A DNA stretch of 7,242 nt, from contig JAGWUK010000142.1 of assembly GCA_028868455.1 (NCBI GenBank), forward strand, positions 1 through 7,242, read 5' to 3'. Of the stretch, positions 6,382 through 7,242 are shown piece after piece (within the stretch, counting starts at the first letter, position 1; each line of letters starts with the position of its first letter). The position numbers were made by a program, and so were the translations under genes. This DNA comes from Burkholderiales bacterium. GTDB lineage: Bacteria; Pseudomonadota; Gammaproteobacteria; Burkholderiales; Burkholderiaceae_D. The notes under the pieces were generated by a model that saw nothing but the letters and a program-made list of their open reading frames with translations, was not told where the DNA came from and made no database searches.

Positions 6382-6393
6382 ACCGGATCCGGT
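6382..6393. repeat. Perfect 12-bp palindrome ACCGGATCCGGT upstream of panB
   Basis: ACCGGATCCGGT is a perfect palindrome starting 15 bases after the DUF486 stop codon. A nearby GCCGGC (6373-6378) offers alternative pairing. No T-run follows immediately; the T-rich stretch at 6408-6414 is 14 bases further on. It could be an operator or part of a weak transcript-end structure; the function is unknown. Confidence 0.4.
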
Positions 6394-6399
6394 GCAGCT

Positions 6400-6427
6400 T
6401 TGTCGGTATTTTTTGCGGGGCATAAAA
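6400..6427 (+). promoter_or_regulatory. Weak candidate promoter for panB
   Basis: TTGTCG at 6400-6405 and ATAAAA at 6422-6427, with a 16-nt spacer, are the best -35/-10-like pair I see between the DUF486 gene and panB. It would leave a leader of about 70 nt. CATAAT at 6472-6477 is an alternative -10 without a matching -35. The match is weak. Confidence 0.2.
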
Positions 6428-6492
6428 GTTTGAGGTTGCGGTGGAGACTCAACCCGCTGTCTGATAACAATCATAATGGCAGCATCACCTTT

Positions 6493-6497
6493 GGAGA
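6493..6497 (+). promoter_or_regulatory. Ribosome binding site of panB
   Basis: GGAGA at 6493-6497 lies five bases before the ATG at 6503. It fixes the panB start and is the strongest Shine-Dalgarno sequence in the window. Confidence 0.8.
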
Positions 6498-6502
6498 AAA
6501 GA

Positions 6503-7242
6503 ATGGCTGAATATTTGCAAGACCGTAAGGCAATCAGTATCCCTGGTTTGATGACGATGCGTCAGCAAGGTGACAAAATCACCATGCTGACTTGCTACGA
6601 CGCCAGTTTCGCAGCACTGATGGATCGTTGCGGCGTCGAAATTTTGCTGGTCGGTGATTCACTGGGCATGGTCTGCCAAGGTCACGACTCCACCTTGCCA
6701 GTCACACTCAATGATGTCGCCTATCACACTGCGGCCGTCGCACGCGGCAACGCAAAAGCACTATTGGTGGCCGACATGCCATTCGGCAGCTATGCCACCC
6801 CGGAAACGGCTTTTCAAAATGCAGTGCAACTGATGCAGGCGGGTGCGCAAATGGTCAAACTCGAAGGTGGACTTTGGCTGGCGCCGACGATTAAATTCCT
6901 GACCGAACGCGCTATTCCCGTGTGCGCGCATCTGGGCCTGACGCCACAATCGGTGCATCAACTCGGCGGTTATAAAGTTCAGGGAAAAACAGCGGCAGCG
7001 GCAGAATTGTTAAAAACCGAAGCGCTCGCAGTACAAGCTGCCGGTGCCAGTCTGCTGGTGCTGGAAGCGATCCCTGCAACGCTAGGAAAAGAAGTCACCG
7101 ATGCCCTGAGTATTCCGACCATAGGCATTGGTGCAGGAGTCGATTGCTCGGGTCAGGTTCTGGTTATGCACGATCTGCTTGGCGTATTTCCTGGTCGCAA
7201 AGCACGTTTCGTCAAGAATTTCATGGAAGGTCAGACCAGCAT
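6503..7242 (+). CDS. panB: 3-methyl-2-oxobutanoate hydroxymethyltransferase, 3' end cut by window
   Basis: PanB (ketopantoate hydroxymethyltransferase, EC 2.1.2.11) transfers a one-carbon unit from 5,10-methylenetetrahydrofolate to alpha-ketoisovalerate, the first committed step to pantothenate and coenzyme A. The frame is open for 246 codons to the right edge; the family is about 265-280 residues, so only the last few dozen are missing. Seen are TCYDASFA (30-37), VGDSLGMV (50-57) with metal ligand D52, ADMPFGSY (90-97) with second ligand D91, and MVKLEGG (117-123) with substrate-binding K119. The catalytic glutamate E188 lies in LLVLEAIP, equivalent to E181 of E. coli, and IGIGAG precedes [11 protein letters not shown] near the end. 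A good ribosome site precedes the ATG. panC would be a common next gene but lies outside the window. Confidence 0.96.
   Translation, partial: MAEYLQDRKAISIPGLMTMRQQGDKITMLTCYDASFAALMDRCGVEILLVGDSLGMVCQGHDSTLPVTLNDVAYHTAAVARGNAKALLVADMPFGSYATPETAFQNAVQLMQAGAQMVKLEGGLWLAPTIKFLTERAIPVCAHLGLTPQSVHQLGGYKVQGKTAAAAELLKTEALAVQAAGASLLVLEAIPATLGKEVTDALSIPTIGIGAGVDCSGQVLVMHDLLGVFPGRKARFVKNFMEGQTS

Noticed and set aside
1..7242. Search for CRISPR arrays, IS ends, tRNA/rRNA genes, phage or defence genes and toxin-antitoxin pairs
   Set aside because: No spaced repeats, transposase motifs, cloverleaf sequences or relevant protein families were seen; nearly all of the window is explained by conserved housekeeping genes.

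Overview
The window is ordinary housekeeping chromosome from a betaproteobacterium, most likely Burkholderiales and probably Oxalobacteraceae (Herminiimonas/Janthinobacterium/Glaciimonas-like). This rests on how the PurM, Hda, PcnB and PanB proteins read, on the gene order (purM divergent from a permease gene, then hda, a HAD phosphatase, pcnB, folK and panB) and on a moderate GC content. The genus is an inference from remembered family sequences; no search was run.

Layout. Bases 1-300 hold the C-terminal end of a plus-strand S41-type peptidase. It converges on purM (minus strand, 442-1485), and a bidirectional intrinsic terminator lies between them at about 349-377. Bases 1486-1639 form the divergent intergenic region, which carries an imperfect 46-bp dyad. 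From 1640 to 5944 a compact plus-strand cluster runs: an AI-2E/PerM-family permease, hda, a HAD-IB phosphatase, pcnB and folK. Permease/hda and HAD/pcnB overlap by ATGA, and pcnB and folK are 2 bp apart. After an AT-rich hairpin comes a small four-helix DUF486 membrane protein gene (6019-6366). A 136-bp gap follows, then panB (from 6503), which runs off the right edge.

Function. The products serve basic metabolism and information processing. PurM makes the purine imidazole ring. Hda switches off DnaA after replication starts. PcnB adds poly(A) tails that promote RNA decay. FolK makes the pterin precursor of folate. PanB uses the folate one-carbon donor methylene-tetrahydrofolate to make ketopantoate for coenzyme A. 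Two membrane proteins and one phosphatase have no known substrate.

I see no CRISPR array, insertion sequence, phage gene, tRNA, rRNA or toxin-antitoxin module, and no convincing novel system. The points most worth a second look are non-coding: the dyad between purM and the permease gene, and the hairpin plus repeated start-site motif before the DUF486 gene. The placement of the DUF486 gene between folK and panB is also of interest.
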